From: Candidatus Pantoea bituminis
Lineage (GTDB): Bacteria > Pseudomonadota > Gammaproteobacteria > Enterobacterales > Enterobacteriaceae
Assembly: GCF_018842675.1 (NCBI RefSeq)
Contig: NZ_JAGTWO010000005.1
Coordinates: 310,001 to 374,000, forward strand
Direction of reading: 5' to 3'
DNA: 64,000 nt
How positions within the stretch are numbered: the stretch's first letter is position 1; each line of letters starts with the position of its first letter. Shown here one piece after another: positions 45,602-54,838 of this stretch. The notes beneath the pieces are model-generated. The model was not told the DNA's origin, made no database searches, and saw only the letters and a list, made by a program, of their open reading frames with translations. The position numbers were made by a program, and so were the translations under genes.

Positions 45602-46339
45602 TTAATGCGCTAACAAATCGCTTAAAAACATTTTCGCGCGGGGATGTTGTGGAGCAGTGAAGAAATTTTTTGGTGTGGCTTTTTCAAGAATTTGCCCCTG
45701 ATCCATAAACCAAATGGTATCCGCCACGTCGCGAGCAAAATTCATCTCATGCGTGACGCACATCATGGTCATGCCTTCCTGCGCCAGACCGCGCATAACA
45801 TTGAGCACTTCGCCGACCATTTCGGGATCGAGCGCAGAGGTGGGTTCATCAAACAGCATGACCGGCGGCTTCATGGCTAATGCGCGCGCAATCGCCACGC
45901 GCTGCTGCTGACCACCAGAAAGCTGCGCGGGGTAGGCGTTAGCTTTATGGGAAAGTCCCACGCGCTCCAGCAATTCTCCCGCATGCTCTTTAGCTTCAGA
46001 ACGCTTAACGCCTAACACTTTCATCGGCGACATCATGATGTTTTCTATAACGGAAACGTGAGGGAACAGGTTGAAGTTTTGGAAGACAAAACCGATACGC
46101 GTACGTAACTGATTCAACCGCGTGCTGGTGCCGTGAATATCCGTTCCATCAAACAGTATTTCACCTTGCTCTATCGGTTCCAGGCGGTTCACGGTGCGAA
46201 TCAGGGTTGATTTACCCGAACCTGATGGGCCGCATACCACAACCACTTCACCAGTTTTAATTTCCGCGCTGAGGTTGGTTAACGCCTGGTATTCGCCGTA
46301 CCACTTGTTCACTTGGTTGAACATAATCATGGGTCTCAT
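45602..46339 (-). CDS. Polar amino-acid ABC transporter ATP-binding protein, GlnQ/HisP type
   Basis: A 245-residue ATPase with Walker A (GPSGSGKST), Q-loop [12 protein letters not shown], signature LSGGQQQRV, Walker B ([13 protein letters not shown]) and switch THEM. The length and MVGEVLNVM are typical of the polar amino-acid uptake family. AAGGAG precedes the start, and an ATGA overlap couples it to the permease upstream. Last gene of the SDR-permease-permease-ATPase operon. Confidence 0.94.
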   Translation of the reverse strand: MRPMIMFNQVNKWYGEYQALTNLSAEIKTGEVVVVCGPSGSGKSTLIRTVNRLEPIEQGEILFDGTDIHGTSTRLNQLRTRIGFVFQNFNLFPHVSVIENIMMSPMKVLGVKRSEAKEHAGELLERVGLSHKANAYPAQLSGGQQQRVAIARALAMKPPVMLFDEPTSALDPEMVGEVLNVMRGLAQEGMTMMCVTHEMNFARDVADTIWFMDQGQILEKATPKNFFTAPQHPRAKMFLSDLLAH

Positions 46340-47103
46340 GACAGCTCCTTATTGAGATGAGGATGAGTGAGAACCCTCGGTGCAGCGAGGTCGCCACGTT
46401 CCGAGCGTTCGTTACGGCGTTTATCGGCAATGTGCGCTTCCAGCCGGTTTGCCAGCCAGGTCAGACTGAAGCAGATGATGTAATAACTCACCGCCACAAT
46501 AGCGAAGACTTGAAAAGGCTTGGTCAGCAACTGATTACTCACCTGATTAGCGGCATACGTCAGCTCAGGAACATTGATGACATAACCCAAGGTACTGTCT
46601 TTGATGACTGAAACCAGTTGGCTTACCAGGCTTGGCAGCGTGTTGAATAAGGCCTGAGGCAGGATCACCATTCGCAAAGCTTTGATGTGGCCCATCCCCA
46701 ACGCACGAGAGGCTTCATACTGCCCTTGTGGCAGGGCCTGAATACCGCCGCGGACGATTTCAGCAATATAGGCACTCTCATAAATAACCAGCGTGCAAAG
46801 CATGGTGGTGAAACCACTGATGTTGTGACCAATCAATAAAGGAACGCAAAAATAGGTCCAGAAAACCACCATCATCAGCGGGATACCGCGCAGCAGGTAA
46901 ACCCAACAGGCAGCGGGCCAACGCAGCCAGCGCCACGGCGAAAGCCGGGCTAAGCCGAGAAGGACACCGACCGGAAAGGCAAATAACACCGCTAGCAAGG
47001 AGATCAGCAAAGTACAGAGTACGCCGCCTAGCGGGCCGTTAGGATACTGTCCCATCAGTAACAGCATGCCGTTGTCGTGCAGGATAGTGAAAACGTCAAA
47101 CAT
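46336..47103 (-). CDS. Polar amino-acid ABC transporter permease (HisM/GltK type)
   Basis: A 255-residue inner-membrane permease of the His/Glu/Gln/Arg family. The coupling loop is [22 protein letters not shown] and the family segment [17 protein letters not shown] precedes it. The long arginine-rich C-terminal tail is somewhat unusual. It pairs with the permease at 47109, 5 bases upstream, to form the membrane channel. No binding protein is in this operon; the one at 60163 is of the right family. Confidence 0.92.
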   Translation of the reverse strand: MFDVFTILHDNGMLLLMGQYPNGPLGGVLCTLLISLLAVLFAFPVGVLLGLARLSPWRWLRWPAACWVYLLRGIPLMMVVFWTYFCVPLLIGHNISGFTTMLCTLVIYESAYIAEIVRGGIQALPQGQYEASRALGMGHIKALRMVILPQALFNTLPSLVSQLVSVIKDSTLGYVINVPELTYAANQVSNQLLTKPFQVFAIVAVSYYIICFSLTWLANRLEAHIADKRRNERSERGDLAAPRVLTHPHLNKELS

Positions 47104-47108
47104 CGTGA

Positions 47109-47804
47109 TTACCTCGCATACACACGCTGGAAGCGACGCGCCAGAAGCGCACCTGCGCCCATCAACATCAGTGAGAAGGCCAGATAACCTACCGTGGCGA
47201 CCAGATAAGCTTCAAAGGTACGGAAGGTCTGATTTTCGATATCTTTTGTCGCGTAGGTCAGCTCTGCCACGCCAATCACCATCGCCAGACTGGTATTTTT
47301 AAACAGCAATACGGTGTGGTTAATGATGGCGGGTAACGCATTTCGGATGCCTTGTGGCAGGATCACCGAACGCAGGGCGCGGACGTAACCCATTCCCAGT
47401 GCGCGAGCGGCCTCGTTTTGACCGTCTGGAATGGCCCGCAAACCGCTGCGGATATCCTCAGAGAAATAGGCCGCCTGACACAGTCCCAGCGCAAACAGTG
47501 AAAAGAGAAACTCAGCGTTGAAGTCGTTGATCCACATCTGCACCGATTCCGGCAGCAGAGTAGGAATAGCGAAATACCACATCATTAATTGAATGAGCGT
47601 GGGCACGTTACGGTGATACGAAACATAGGCAGCGACTACCCATTGTGCTAACCGGCTTGGCGACAGGCGCACCGCAACCAGAATCAGCGCAACGAACATG
47701 GCTAGCAGCCAGGCACCCAACGCCAGCTCCAGAGTGACTACCGCACCCTTTACGATCATCTGGCCAAATTGGCCCGTCATTACGGCGGAGAAATCGAGTG
47801 CCAT
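47109..47804 (-). CDS. Polar amino-acid ABC transporter permease (HisQ/GltJ type)
   Basis: A 231-residue permease with the segment YHRNVPTLIQLMMWYFAIPTLL and coupling loop EAARALGMGYVRALRSVILPQG, standard for the family. It starts 23 bases after the SDR stop codon in the same operon. The substrate class is polar amino acids or small derivatives such as pyroglutamate; sequence alone does not settle it. Confidence 0.92.
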   Translation of the reverse strand: MALDFSAVMTGQFGQMIVKGAVVTLELALGAWLLAMFVALILVAVRLSPSRLAQWVVAAYVSYHRNVPTLIQLMMWYFAIPTLLPESVQMWINDFNAEFLFSLFALGLCQAAYFSEDIRSGLRAIPDGQNEAARALGMGYVRALRSVILPQGIRNALPAIINHTVLLFKNTSLAMVIGVAELTYATKDIENQTFRTFEAYLVATVGYLAFSLMLMGAGALLARRFQRVYAR

Positions 47805-47827
47805 GGTTGTTCCTCTTAGTCAGTCAA

Positions 47828-48580
47828 TCAGGCGACTGCATCACCTGGGCGCATGGTTGAGAGTCCACCCGGCACCTGAAGTGTTGGCGTAATTTCAATG
47901 TTGCCGATATTGACCGCCACCGGTGCTGACAGGGCAAACGCCACGCAATCGGCGATGTCTTTAGCTTGCGGCAGTTCAAACCCTTCAATAAAGCGACGAT
48001 GTGCTTCTTCATGATCACCAGAAACGTTGCCAAAAATATCGGTGGCGACGCGACCTGGACAAATTTCTGTTACGCGAACGCGTTTGCCATAGCAGTCAAC
48101 GCGCAACTGGCGAGACAATGCATGTACGCCCGCTTTGGTGGCGTGATAGACCGAATTACCGTTGAAGTTATAAATAGCAGCGATGGAGGTGATGTTGATG
48201 ACATGCCCGCGGTCACGCTTCATCATACCAGGCACTAACAGGCTGCAAAGATGCAGCACGGCACGCAAGTTGACGTCGATTTGGGTATTAATCACGTTTT
48301 CATCCGCTTCCAGAATCGATCCTGGATGAGAGACGCCTGCGTTGTTCACCAGAATATCAACCTGCAAGTCACGGCACAGTTCAGTCAGGGCTGCCAAATT
48401 GCTAACGTCAACTGCATGAGGAATGCAGCCGGTGCGATCGGCCAGCGCGGCCAGTTGCTCTTTACGACGCGCCACGGCATGAACGGTAATGCCTTCCTGA
48501 CACAGACGCTCAACGATGGCTTCGCCCATACCGGCGGATGCGCCAGTCACCAGCGCAACTTTATAATCTGAAAATGGCAT
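47828..48580 (-). CDS. Short-chain dehydrogenase/reductase
   Basis: A 250-residue classical SDR with TGASAGMGEAIVERL (cofactor), VNNAGVSHPG, NITSIAAIYNF (catalytic Ser) and the YHATKAG Tyr/Lys pair, plus the CPGRVATDIFG loop. It resembles serine/3-hydroxy-acid dehydrogenases such as YdfG. It leads the transporter operon, so it probably acts on the transported compound or a product of it. GGAGAGGC precedes the start. Confidence 0.9.
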   Translation of the reverse strand: MPFSDYKVALVTGASAGMGEAIVERLCQEGITVHAVARRKEQLAALADRTGCIPHAVDVSNLAALTELCRDLQVDILVNNAGVSHPGSILEADENVINTQIDVNLRAVLHLCSLLVPGMMKRDRGHVINITSIAAIYNFNGNSVYHATKAGVHALSRQLRVDCYGKRVRVTEICPGRVATDIFGNVSGDHEEAHRRFIEGFELPQAKDIADCVAFALSAPVAVNIGNIEITPTLQVPGGLSTMRPGDAVA

Positions 48581-48817
48581 TGTGCCTCTCCTGTTAAGGC
48601 AGCGTGGCTTATCGCGCTGCCGTTTTTGTGGTGTTTTCTGACTCTATTCAGTTATGCGCAGCGGGTATAAGACATTAAAGGTGTGAGGCAATAAGGCTCT
48701 CTTATAGACCCGCCATACTTCACGTTGCTGCGTTCGCCCATCCCAGTCACTGTTTATGTAATCTCCTGGAGAGAACGCACTTGCCGTCTTTCTGCCCGTT
48801 GACTTATTTTGAGGGCA

Positions 48818-49257
48818 TCATGCAAAAACCCCGGCTGACGCGCTCAGGCTGACTATCTCGCAGCCATATTCCACTGCTTGTTCCTGATCTACGGAGACGG
48901 CCAGCACCGTTCCGTTGATCGGGCTGCGCAGCGGTAAGTAGAAGCCACCAACACTCAGCAGCGCCAATACTTCATCCTGCTTCACCGTTTGTCCCGGTTG
49001 GGCATAGGCCACATTCTGAAGCGGATGCTGCAAGATAATTTTTCCCGGCATCGGAGCGCAGACACGGGTTGGTGCAACATCTGTTGCAGACAAAACAGGC
49101 TGGGGCGTAGGGGTAATTGAGCGCAGGTTTCGTCGAATTTAAGTCGTACGGACCATGCTTTGCCGTTCAGTTCAATCAGACGCAAACCAGAGGCGCGCAT
49201 TTTCTGCGCAATCTGGCGTAATTCTTTGAGGGCAAGTAGGTTCTTTTCCATATCCAT
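48818..49257 (-). CDS. AccB-like biotinyl-domain protein lacking the biotin-accepting lysine (frameshifted as read)
   Basis: About 146 residues after correction. The N-terminal half (MEKNLLALKELRQIAQKMRA) and the C-terminal lipoyl/biotinyl domain (VCAPMPGKI, PGQTVKQDEVLALL, SPINGTVLAVSVDQEQAVEYG) resemble the acetyl-CoA carboxylase carrier. However the position of the conserved Ala-Met-Lys-Met reads SVGGFYLPL, without lysine, so biotin cannot be attached in the usual way. One base added to the G run 49110-49113 (C on the coding strand) joins the halves. It lies behind a Nac-like LysR gene. No carboxylase subunits are nearby; Pxp genes in the same island are described as biotin-carboxylase-like. 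Confidence 0.75.
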
Positions 49258-49390
49258 TCCATCGCAGGCGATTTTAGTGATACAGCGCCTCACCGGCAGC
49301 ACGCGCCGGGAAGCGCAATATTGCCACTCTAGCGCGATGTCCATCACCGCGAGTAAGAGGGTTTCGCTTTGCGGCAATAAGCGCGTCTTA

Positions 49391-50314
49391 TTATCCCACC
49401 AGCGTCAAGGGTCGGTTGTCGGTGGTGCGTCGCGCCATCAGTGACAGCAGAATGGTTTTCACCGCTTCGGCAGGTTGCGAGAGCGGCAGGTGATCGGACA
49501 TGCAGAAGGAGAGCGAGGTCTGAACATCGGGCTCGATAATTTTTGCCATCCAGGCGTCAGCGGCTTTCACCATACCGCGTGCCGCGGATTCAGGCATGAT
49601 GGTACAACCCATACCCGCTGCAAGCGCGGCATTGAGCGTGGTTTGCGACTCTATCTCGCATTTAACGCGGTAGCTCAGGCCTTGCTGAATAAAGGCATCG
49701 TCCACCACTTTACGCATAATGTTATAGATGCGCGGTAGGAACAGATCATCACGCGCTGCATCAGCCAGCGTCATTTCCTTTACCGGCTTGCCCATGCTGT
49801 TAGGACAAACAAAGTACAAATCCTCTTTCATTAAGGGAATAAAACGCAGGCCATGAATATTGCGGTTGTCATAAATCACTGCCATGTCCATGCGTCCATT
49901 CATAATCAGTTCGCTCAGCGTAGTGCCGAAGTTCTCATTGAAATAGAGCACGATGCCGGGATGCTGACGGTTCACTTCGGCCATCAAGGGCAGCGCCAGT
50001 TGTTGTGCCGCCGTTCCCGGCGCGAGACCAACGGAAACATGCCCGGATAGTTCCAGGCCCGCGCCGTCGATAGCGCTCTGCGCCTGATCGCATTGGCGCA
50101 ATATCGCCTGCGCATGGGCATACAGAATCTTACCGGCTTCGGTAGGCGTCACACCACGTTTGGTGCGAATCAGCAGTTGTTGATTGACCTCGCCTTCCAG
50201 TGTCGCCAACTGCTGACTTAAAGCGGGTTGCGCGATATGCAGAATGTCAGCAGCTTGCGTCAGGCTGCCGACATCCACAATTTTAATGAAGTATTTCAAG
50301 CGGCGAAGATTCAT
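49391..50314 (-). CDS. LysR-family regulator, Nac-like
   Basis: A 307-residue regulator whose N-terminus (RRLKYFIKIVDVGSLTQAAD, LHIAQPALSQQLATLEGE, LLIRTKRGVTPTEAGKILY) is very close to that of Nac, the nitrogen assimilation control protein of enteric bacteria. The C-terminal sensor domain has VSVGLAPGTAAQQLALPL and AVIYD. The start at 50314 is the family start. It points toward the biotinyl-like carrier and transporter operon, which it may regulate. Whether it is Nac itself or a paralogue is uncertain, since a second Nac-like gene lies at 56771. Confidence 0.88.
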   Translation of the reverse strand: MNLRRLKYFIKIVDVGSLTQAADILHIAQPALSQQLATLEGEVNQQLLIRTKRGVTPTEAGKILYAHAQAILRQCDQAQSAIDGAGLELSGHVSVGLAPGTAAQQLALPLMAEVNRQHPGIVLYFNENFGTTLSELIMNGRMDMAVIYDNRNIHGLRFIPLMKEDLYFVCPNSMGKPVKEMTLADAARDDLFLPRIYNIMRKVVDDAFIQQGLSYRVKCEIESQTTLNAALAAGMGCTIMPESAARGMVKAADAWMAKIIEPDVQTSLSFCMSDHLPLSQPAEAVKTILLSLMARRTTDNRPLTLVG

Positions 50315-50483
50315 AAGCACATACTCATTTCATAACGTGTAGCTTGATACACGCAAGATCAGTGCCAACGTGTGCAAATGAGTGCTTATTTATCCATAAG
50401 CATCAGTAGCATCACGTGCTTAACGCAGCGGCCCGTTTTGACCACAGCGGCGGCATGCACTCTTTAAGTGCAAAACCCCTGTC

Positions 50484-51578
50484 TCAGCCACTGATGACAT
50501 GATTACTTTCTCGTGACCAATGCGCATAAACCTGTTCGCCAGGAGCAAATGCGGAATTGCCCGGTTCGCCTTGTGTCTGCTTCCAGACGATAAGTTTTTC
50601 TCCGCTGGGTAATCGCAGATCGTAATGCAACATGAAACCGCGATAAATCACCTGCGCCACTTCAGCTATTACGCCGTTATGGGAAGTGCGGGCGGTCTGC
50701 GGTGTCAGCGGTTGTAGGCGAATCGCTTCTGGACGAATAGTGACCGTCAACGCGCTGTCGGCAGCGGGTGCGCCTGCTACGGAAAGTTTCAGGCCATCAG
50801 CTGTTTGTAGCTCGCTACCTTCAGCGTCACGGCGCACCAGGCGGGCAGAGAGGAAATTCGAAGCACCGATAAAACCCGCGACAAAAGCGGTGGCCGGTTT
50901 TTGATAAATTTCGGTCGCCGAGGCCAGCTGCTCGAGTCGGCCACCCTGCATCACGGCGATCTGATCGGCCATGGTCAAGGCTTCATCCTGATCGTGCGTT
51001 ACCATGATTGTGGTAAGCCCGAGACGCTGTTGCAGTTGGCGGATCTCCAGTTGCATGCTTTCACGCAAACTCTTGTCCAGTGCGCCCAAAGGTTCGTCGA
51101 GCAGCAGCATATCGGGTTCAATCACCAGTGCTCGCGCCAGTGAAACACGCTGTTGTTGACCGCCTGAAAGCTGCGCCGGGAAACGATCGCAAAAAGAGGT
51201 GAGCTGGACCATATCCAACGCTTTCCTTACCCGATCGTCATAATCACTGCGCGACATGCCACGCATTTTCAATCCAAATGCGACGTTTTCCGCCACAGTC
51301 ATGTGGGGAAACAAGGCATAGTTTTGAAACAGCAGGCCGATATTACGGCGATGGACGGCGGTGTCCAGAATCGACCGACCCCCGACCAGAATGTCGCCGG
51401 AGGTCGGTGTAACTAATCCCGCCACCATGCGTAAACAGGTGGTTTTACCGCAGCCGCTGGGTCCCAGCAGGGCAAGAATTTCACCAGCATTGACCGTCAA
51501 TGAGACGTTCTCAACCGCCATGCTTTTGCCGTAATACTTACTGAGATTGTCGAGTTGAACGTCAAAAGATCGTTGCAT
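50484..51578 (-). CDS. Spermidine/putrescine-type ABC transporter ATP-binding protein (PotA-like)
   Basis: A 364-residue ATPase with Walker A (GPSGCGKTT), Q-loop FQNYALFPHMTV, signature [15 protein letters not shown], Walker B (LLLDEPLGALD) and switch THDQDEA, followed by a TOBE-type domain (VTIRPEAIRL). It is of the PotA/opine subgroup. The start at 51578 is chosen because GAGG lies six bases upstream; the gene overlaps or abuts the binding-protein stop at 51587. Last gene of the operon permease-permease-binding protein-ATPase. Confidence 0.93.
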   Translation of the reverse strand: MQRSFDVQLDNLSKYYGKSMAVENVSLTVNAGEILALLGPSGCGKTTCLRMVAGLVTPTSGDILVGGRSILDTAVHRRNIGLLFQNYALFPHMTVAENVAFGLKMRGMSRSDYDDRVRKALDMVQLTSFCDRFPAQLSGGQQQRVSLARALVIEPDMLLLDEPLGALDKSLRESMQLEIRQLQQRLGLTTIMVTHDQDEALTMADQIAVMQGGRLEQLASATEIYQKPATAFVAGFIGASNFLSARLVRRDAEGSELQTADGLKLSVAGAPAADSALTVTIRPEAIRLQPLTPQTARTSHNGVIAEVAQVIYRGFMLHYDLRLPSGEKLIVWKQTQGEPGNSAFAPGEQVYAHWSRESNHVISG

Positions 51579-51586
51579 TGTCATCC

Positions 51587-52651
51587 TCACGCATTAAAGG
51601 TCTGATTGTAACGCTCAAGCAGCTCGGCGCGGCGCGGGATGAGAGAGGTCCAGTCAGGCGTAAACAGGTTGAGCTGCTGCATTTTGGCTTCGGGATAAGC
51701 CAGATATTTCAGTGTCGCCTCGTCAAACTCAATGCCACGCACGGTTGGCGCGCTGAGTGTCACCTCTGCCAACATTTTCTGTACCGAAGGTTCCAAAAGA
51801 CGATTGATCCACGCCAGGCCCAACTCCCGCTGCGGAGCGCCTTTCACCAAGGCAAGGCCGTTGATACCGGTAAACGCGCCCTCTTTGGGGAAGGTCATAT
51901 CCAGCGGAATGCCCTTTTTGGTGTGTGGGTAAATGGCTTTGGAGTATTCGATGCCGCCGATCATGGCTTGCCCTTGCGCCACCATCATGACCTGCGCTTC
52001 GCCGTCATAAACCGTCATGACGTTGTTTTTCAGCTCTGCCAGTTTGTCCCAGGCTTTATCGATATCGTATTGCGCTTCCTGAAACGGTTTGCCGGTCGCC
52101 AGCGACGCCGCCACGATGAGCATCAAAATACTCTGGGTATTTTTTGGCGTGTTGAGGATCATCTGATGCGCATAGTGAGAATTGAAAATATCGTTGTAAC
52201 TGGCAATCGGCTGGCTCATCTGTGGGTTAATAAACAGACCAGCCATTGAGACCGAAAAGCCGACGCCATAGCGGTCGCTGAGTACGTACCGATCAAAGAC
52301 GTTGTTAAGATTTGGGATGCCTTCTGCGGGCAATTGCTCAATCAGGTTTTCCGCTTTTGCCTGCGGTATGCCGATATCATCCATCGACATCACGCTGAAC
52401 ACCGGCTTCGCCTTGGTCGCGCGCAAAGCCGCAATGTTCGCCAGCGTCGCGCCCTCGGTGGTCAAGACTTTGCAATGATATTCTTTTTCGAAATCAGGCA
52501 GGACTTTTTGCTTGATCAGTGCGCCCTGCGCGGAGTTATAGACGCCAACCTGCAACACACGATCGGCGGCGTTGGCTTTAACCTGGATGTAAGGCAGCAG
52601 CGCTGCGCCTGCCACGGCTTTGATAAACGTCCGGCGTTTCATGGATGTCAT
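51587..52651 (-). CDS. Spermidine/putrescine-type (PotD-like) substrate-binding protein, Tat signal
   Basis: A 354-residue periplasmic binding protein. Its signal is twin-arginine type (MKRRTFIKAVAGAALLPYIQ), unusual beside the Sec signal of classical PotD and common in opine/polyamine-like systems. The body shows VLTTEGATLANIAALRA, PVFSVMSMDDIGIPQA and GFSVSMAGLFINP. The start at 52651 has AGAGGA upstream; the open frame to 52846 lies within the permease gene. The ligand may be a polyamine, opine or similar nitrogen compound. Confidence 0.9.
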   Translation of the reverse strand: MTSMKRRTFIKAVAGAALLPYIQVKANAADRVLQVGVYNSAQGALIKQKVLPDFEKEYHCKVLTTEGATLANIAALRATKAKPVFSVMSMDDIGIPQAKAENLIEQLPAEGIPNLNNVFDRYVLSDRYGVGFSVSMAGLFINPQMSQPIASYNDIFNSHYAHQMILNTPKNTQSILMLIVAASLATGKPFQEAQYDIDKAWDKLAELKNNVMTVYDGEAQVMMVAQGQAMIGGIEYSKAIYPHTKKGIPLDMTFPKEGAFTGINGLALVKGAPQRELGLAWINRLLEPSVQKMLAEVTLSAPTVRGIEFDEATLKYLAYPEAKMQQLNLFTPDWTSLIPRRAELLERYNQTFNA

Positions 52652-52674
52652 AGTGATTCCTCTGAGGTGAACAG

Positions 52675-53478
52675 TTACGCGGCCATCGCGCGACGCAGGC
52701 CAACCATTTTTTCCAGCATGACCACCACCACGGTGGCCAGCAGGATGATCAACGTCGACATGGTGGCCACCGACGGATCGAATACCGTGCCAATCTGGCG
52801 ATAAAGCACCACCGGCACTGGCGTGTTTTCGGAGTCCGCCAACCACATCGAGACGGGATAATTATCGAAGGAGACCATGAAACAAAAAATGGCGCCGGAG
52901 ACCACGCCAGGCGCAATTTGCGGCAACACCACGCGATAAAATGTCGCCCAGCGCGTCGCGCCGAGCATGCGGGCAGCTTCTTCAAGACTGGGATTGACTA
53001 ATTCCAGGCTGGTGATCACGGTGCGTACCACATAGGGCGTTGTCACTACGGTATGCGCCAGCAGCAGGTTGAGTTTGGCGTTGCCCCAGCCGTAACCGGT
53101 AAAGAGCTGCAGCAGCGCCAGGCCCGTAATCAATACCGGGAAGATCAGCGGCGAAAGCAGCAACCCTTTGGCTAACGAGGCAAACGGCAGGTTGCCTCTT
53201 ACCAGCGCGATGGCAGCAGGCACACCGAGCAGCAGCGACAACACGGTAGTGCCTAAAGAGAGCAGCGTGCTGAACAACAGCGCATCGATAAACTCCTGAT
53301 TTCCCAAAACCTTGCTATACCAGTCGAGCGTGAAACCGGTCGGCGGAAAGCTGACAAAATAGCCATCAGAGAATGAGATAACCATGATGAGTAAGATAGG
53401 CGTCAGGATGAACACCATCATGGCGGCAGCAAAACCATAAAGCAGCCAACCGCTTAATCCTTGCAGGCGAGGGATCAT
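52675..53478 (-). CDS. ABC transporter permease, PotC-like
   Basis: A 267-residue inner-membrane permease with about six membrane segments and the coupling loop EEAARMLGATRWATFYRVVLPQI. FVSFPPTGFTLDWYSKVL near the N-terminus and SFDNYPVSMWL are typical for this class. It overlaps the PotB-like gene by 4 bases (ATGA). Confidence 0.92.
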   Translation of the reverse strand: MIPRLQGLSGWLLYGFAAAMMVFILTPILLIMVISFSDGYFVSFPPTGFTLDWYSKVLGNQEFIDALLFSTLLSLGTTVLSLLLGVPAAIALVRGNLPFASLAKGLLLSPLIFPVLITGLALLQLFTGYGWGNAKLNLLLAHTVVTTPYVVRTVITSLELVNPSLEEAARMLGATRWATFYRVVLPQIAPGVVSGAIFCFMVSFDNYPVSMWLADSENTPVPVVLYRQIGTVFDPSVATMSTLIILLATVVVVMLEKMVGLRRAMAA

Positions 53479-54380
53479 GTATTGGCTCCCGGCAGACGAC
53501 GCCCACCCAATAGCTTCATCGACAAGGTGTTCACGGCGATGACGATAAACACCAAAATGGTGGCGATGGTGGCGCCGAACGGCCAGTCATACACGGCGAC
53601 AATCTGCTGCTCGGCGAGGTTGCCCAGCATTTGCGCGCGCGGCCCGCCAATCAGTGCAGGAATGACATAGGAACCTGCCGCCAGTGAGAACACCAACGTC
53701 ATGCCTGCCACCAATCCGGGCAGACTCAGCGGTAGAGTAATGCGAAAGAAAACTTGCCAGGCAGGTGCGCCAAGCGTGCGGGCAGCAAAGGGCAGATTGG
53801 CATCGATTTTGCCCAGTGCCGAGGCCAACGGCAGCACCATCATCGGAAAGAAAATATGCAGTGAACCGATAATCACCGCCCAATCGGTAAACATCAGGGC
53901 GTTTGGCCGATCGATAAGTCCTAAATGCAGTAACACGTAATTGAGTAAACCGGTTGGGCCATTATTTAAAATCAGTTGCCAGCCATACGCGCGCACCACA
54001 ACGCTGACCGCCAGCGGCGCAATGATCACTAACGTCATGATGCGTGCTACCCAGGCTTGTCCTCGCACCAGTACGGTAGCAACCGGATAAGCCAGTATTG
54101 AGGCGATCAGCGCGGTAATGACGCTGATACGCAAAGTATTCCACAACACATCGCTATACAGCGCGACGCTAAAAAAGTGCAGGTAATGGCTGAACGTGAG
54201 CGGGGCACCTATATCGCCTTCCGGCGTTTGGGTCATCAGGCTAAATAACATTAACCGGATAGCCGGTGCGAAAAAGAAAAACAACTGAAAGGCGAGCAAC
54301 GGAATAATTAACAACGCGGGTGACTGCCAAACCCGGAATTTTCTAACCTGCACCAACGGCGTCGAGATGTCAGCCATCAT
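53475..54380 (-). CDS. ABC transporter permease, PotB-like
   Basis: A 301-residue permease, first gene of the polyamine/opine-type importer operon. It has the membrane segment LLIIPLLAFQLFFFFAPAIR, the family region ATVLVRGQAWVARIM and the coupling loop AARTLGAPAWQVFFRITLPLS. The start at 54380 has TGGAGGAAGT immediately upstream; the open frame to 54431 is not supported. It diverges from the aminotransferase gene. Confidence 0.92.
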   Translation of the reverse strand: MMADISTPLVQVRKFRVWQSPALLIIPLLAFQLFFFFAPAIRLMLFSLMTQTPEGDIGAPLTFSHYLHFFSVALYSDVLWNTLRISVITALIASILAYPVATVLVRGQAWVARIMTLVIIAPLAVSVVVRAYGWQLILNNGPTGLLNYVLLHLGLIDRPNALMFTDWAVIIGSLHIFFPMMVLPLASALGKIDANLPFAARTLGAPAWQVFFRITLPLSLPGLVAGMTLVFSLAAGSYVIPALIGGPRAQMLGNLAEQQIVAVYDWPFGATIATILVFIVIAVNTLSMKLLGGRRLPGANT

Positions 54381-54838
54381 ACTTCCTCCAGACAAGGGCG
54401 CTAAGGCCGTCAGGTGAAGGCAAGACGGCAATAAGGATTTATGTAGGGTAGAGAATTGCGTGGAATTATAATTTATTGAAATTAAATGGCTTAATTTCTA
54501 TTTTGGGCGTCACAAAACGTTAATATGATTACGCCATAAACACCCAATACATTTTCGCGATACGCCTATGCATTCCCGCTATGGCTATTTTCATTGCTCG
54601 CCTTTCTCGCAGTCGCTTTGACGATAAAAATCACAGTGACGTTGCATCGCAAGTTAACTATTGCTTTGTGTTATGTCGCCACAACAAAGCACTATTAACT
54701 GTGCCCGCCCCCTGCAACTTATGCTCAGCGGAAGTCACCTTCTGCCTCTTTGTTGACAACATCACACTGCGCGAATGCCTGCCAGGCGGATATTCCGCGC
54801 GGTTTCAAGCCGACTTTGCAACCTGGAATACCGCTACC
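54381..54838. other. Divergent intergenic region
   Basis: A 458-base region between the PotB-like gene and the aminotransferase gene; the half next to the permease is AT-rich. The aminotransferase frame is open for 86 codons back to 54581 but the encoded sequence is not protein-like for this family. It presumably holds both promoters; I see no clear operator. Confidence 0.45.

Noticed and set aside
54581..54838. 86-codon in-frame extension upstream of the aminotransferase
   Set aside because: The encoded sequence has no family similarity, there is no ribosome binding site, and the ATG at 54839 gives the normal protein length.
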